This document shows, in pieces, positions 5,521 to 6,426 of a stretch of DNA of 6,426 nucleotides. Source of the stretch: an uncultured Lachnospiraceae bacterium (GTDB lineage Bacteria; Bacillota_A; Clostridia; Lachnospirales; Lachnospiraceae); the NCBI GenBank assembly GCA_947178085.1, contig CAMWWS010000163.1, positions 1-6,426 on the forward strand. Direction: 5' to 3'. Numbering within the stretch: the first letter of the stretch is position 1; each line of letters opens with the position of its first letter. The notes under the pieces were generated by a model. The model saw only the letters and a program-made list of their open reading frames with translations. It searched no databases and had not been told where the DNA came from. A program made the position numbers and the translations under genes.

Positions 5521-5527
5521 AAAATTA

Positions 5528-6426
5528 ATGAAGTATATTATAAGAGACAATCAAGCAGGATTTGTATTTAAGAACGGTGTATTTCAGAAGATGATCACCG
5601 CGGGAACCTGGCATTTCCCAAAAATAGCAGGTTACACGGTTGTGATTGAAGAAATGTTGGATGAATTGGACTACATTGAGGTTCCATATCAGGTGCTTTC
5701 TAAGGATGCTGCATTCCTTAACGCCACTGTACATGCGGAGATATCGGATGGTTCTGTGGGCTTCATTTACATGAATGGAAAGCTGACGTCCTTTGCAAAC
5801 AGAAAGGAGTATGTATTCTGGAATGTGTTTGATAAGTATGAAGTCAGAATCGTATCCATGGCTGAAACGCTCATTGGTGCGGAAGTAACGAAGCAGATGC
5901 TTTCGCTTGTACCCACGCACCTCTATACAGAAGTGGCGGTAGGAGAGGGTGAAGTCGGTCTGGTGTACTATGACAATGTAATGCAGAACCAACTTTCCAA
6001 GGGGGTATACCGTTTCTGGAATTATCATCATGCCGTTACATACTGCGTGATTGATATGAAGCAGAAAGAAATGGATATCGTAGGTCAGGAAATACTGACC
6101 AAAGACAAGATAGGTATCAGAATGAATGTTTCATGCATGTATAAAATACGGGATGCAGTGGAGTTAGTCGCAACCATCTCGGATTTGAAGGGACAGCTTT
6201 ACCCTGCGGTACAGCTTGTGATAAGGGAAATCGTTGGTAATTACAGGCTCGACGAGATATTGGAGGCAAAAGAGCAGATTTCCAAGGAAATCTACGAAGC
6301 GTTGAAAGGAAAGGAAGAAATGTTCTGCGTGAACTTCCTCACCGCAGGTATTAAGGATATAATACTGACAGTTGAAATCAGAGAGATAATGAATTCTGTC
6401 CTTGTAGCGGAAAAGGCTGCGCAGGC
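5528..6426 (+). CDS. Slipin family protein (SPFH/band-7), 3'-truncated by the window edge
   Basis: The frame is open from 5528 to the right edge, giving 299 complete codons. The SPFH/band-7 domain begins near residue 178, with the slipin signature MDIVGQEILTKDKIGIRMNV at 182-201, the LDEILEAKEQIS helix at 241-252, and GIKDIIL at 274-280; it ends in the usual EKAAQ. Ahead of it lie three related modules at about 1-60, 68-128 and 133-180, each with a G-x-V/A-G-F/L-V/I-Y/F core followed by a hydrophobic 'YxFWN'-like strand. There is no N-terminal membrane hairpin, unlike stomatin-type slipins, so the protein is probably cytosolic or peripherally attached. Slipins of this soluble, repeat-bearing type are known neighbours of rtcB in other bacteria; SPFH proteins form large oligomers, so a scaffold role is plausible but unproven. 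It shares the rtcB strand but is separated by 633 bp of structured RNA-like sequence. Confidence 0.9.
   Translation, partial: MKYIIRDNQAGFVFKNGVFQKMITAGTWHFPKIAGYTVVIEEMLDELDYIEVPYQVLSKDAAFLNATVHAEISDGSVGFIYMNGKLTSFANRKEYVFWNVFDKYEVRIVSMAETLIGAEVTKQMLSLVPTHLYTEVAVGEGEVGLVYYDNVMQNQLSKGVYRFWNYHHAVTYCVIDMKQKEMDIVGQEILTKDKIGIRMNVSCMYKIRDAVELVATISDLKGQLYPAVQLVIREIVGNYRLDEILEAKEQISKEIYEALKGKEEMFCVNFLTAGIKDIILTVEIREIMNSVLVAEKAAQ

Larger units (their letters stand above)
4895..5527 (+). other. 633-bp non-coding, structure-rich interval (probable non-coding RNA and leader)
   Basis: No protein gene is supported here: open frames on either strand are short, lack ribosome binding sites, or overlap the tRNA-like element. 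On the + strand the interval is densely packed with potential hairpins (listed separately), a permuted tRNA-like domain and a second T-arm half. There is no strong promoter; a TATAAT at 5003-5008 lacks a -35. The simplest reading is an RNA made as part of the rtcB-slipin transcript and processed from it, or a separately transcribed RNA with a promoter I cannot recognise. Its 3' end is not marked by an intrinsic terminator. Confidence 0.6.

Noticed and set aside
5525..6031. A 168-codon reverse-strand reading frame
   Set aside because: It is the antisense shadow of the slipin gene, which has a strong ribosome binding site and clear family motifs.
1..6426. CRISPR arrays, insertion sequences, integrase or attachment sites
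   Set aside because: No regularly spaced repeats, transposase or recombinase genes, or terminal inverted repeats are visible.

Overview
The window looks like chromosomal DNA of a Firmicute, probably a Clostridia or Lachnospiraceae-type anaerobe. The evidence is strong AGGAGG-type ribosome binding sites, moderate base composition, two WYL-family regulators in tandem, and an E. coli-length RtcB. The lineage is an inference from style, not a database match.

Layout, left to right. (1) The 3' part of an S41-type (tail-specific protease-like) peptidase gene on the + strand; its reading frame is open to the left edge, so its real start lies outside. (2) Two tightly coupled WYL-domain transcription regulators on the - strand, convergent with the peptidase gene. 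(3) A 210-bp divergent control region holding a 9-bp inverted repeat. (4) rtcB on the + strand, encoding the GTP/Mn2+-dependent RNA ligase, with all catalytic motifs intact. (5) A 633-bp stretch without a protein gene, full of RNA-like secondary structure. (6) The first 299 codons of a slipin (SPFH/band-7) gene, running off the right edge.

The most interesting part is the gap between rtcB and the slipin gene. At 5125-5194 it encodes a tRNA-like domain in circularly permuted order: anticodon-stem 3' strand, variable loop, T-arm, a short acceptor-like stem closed by a GTAA tetraloop, U8-A9, D-arm, then anticodon-stem 5' strand. Nearly every nucleotide needed for the tRNA tertiary fold is present. 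A second '3' half' (variable loop plus T-arm) follows at 5205-5238 and could compete for the same D-arm half. This architecture resembles the tRNA-mimicking module of bacterial Y RNAs (YrlA type), which are linked to Rtc RNA-repair operons in other bacteria.

My reading is an RNA-repair locus: RtcB seals broken RNA, a structured tRNA-mimic RNA is made from the same operon, a slipin may scaffold or localise the system, and two WYL proteins probably control it from the divergent promoter region. RtcB and the regulator families are firm. The RNA fold is directly visible but untested. The functional coupling is inference.
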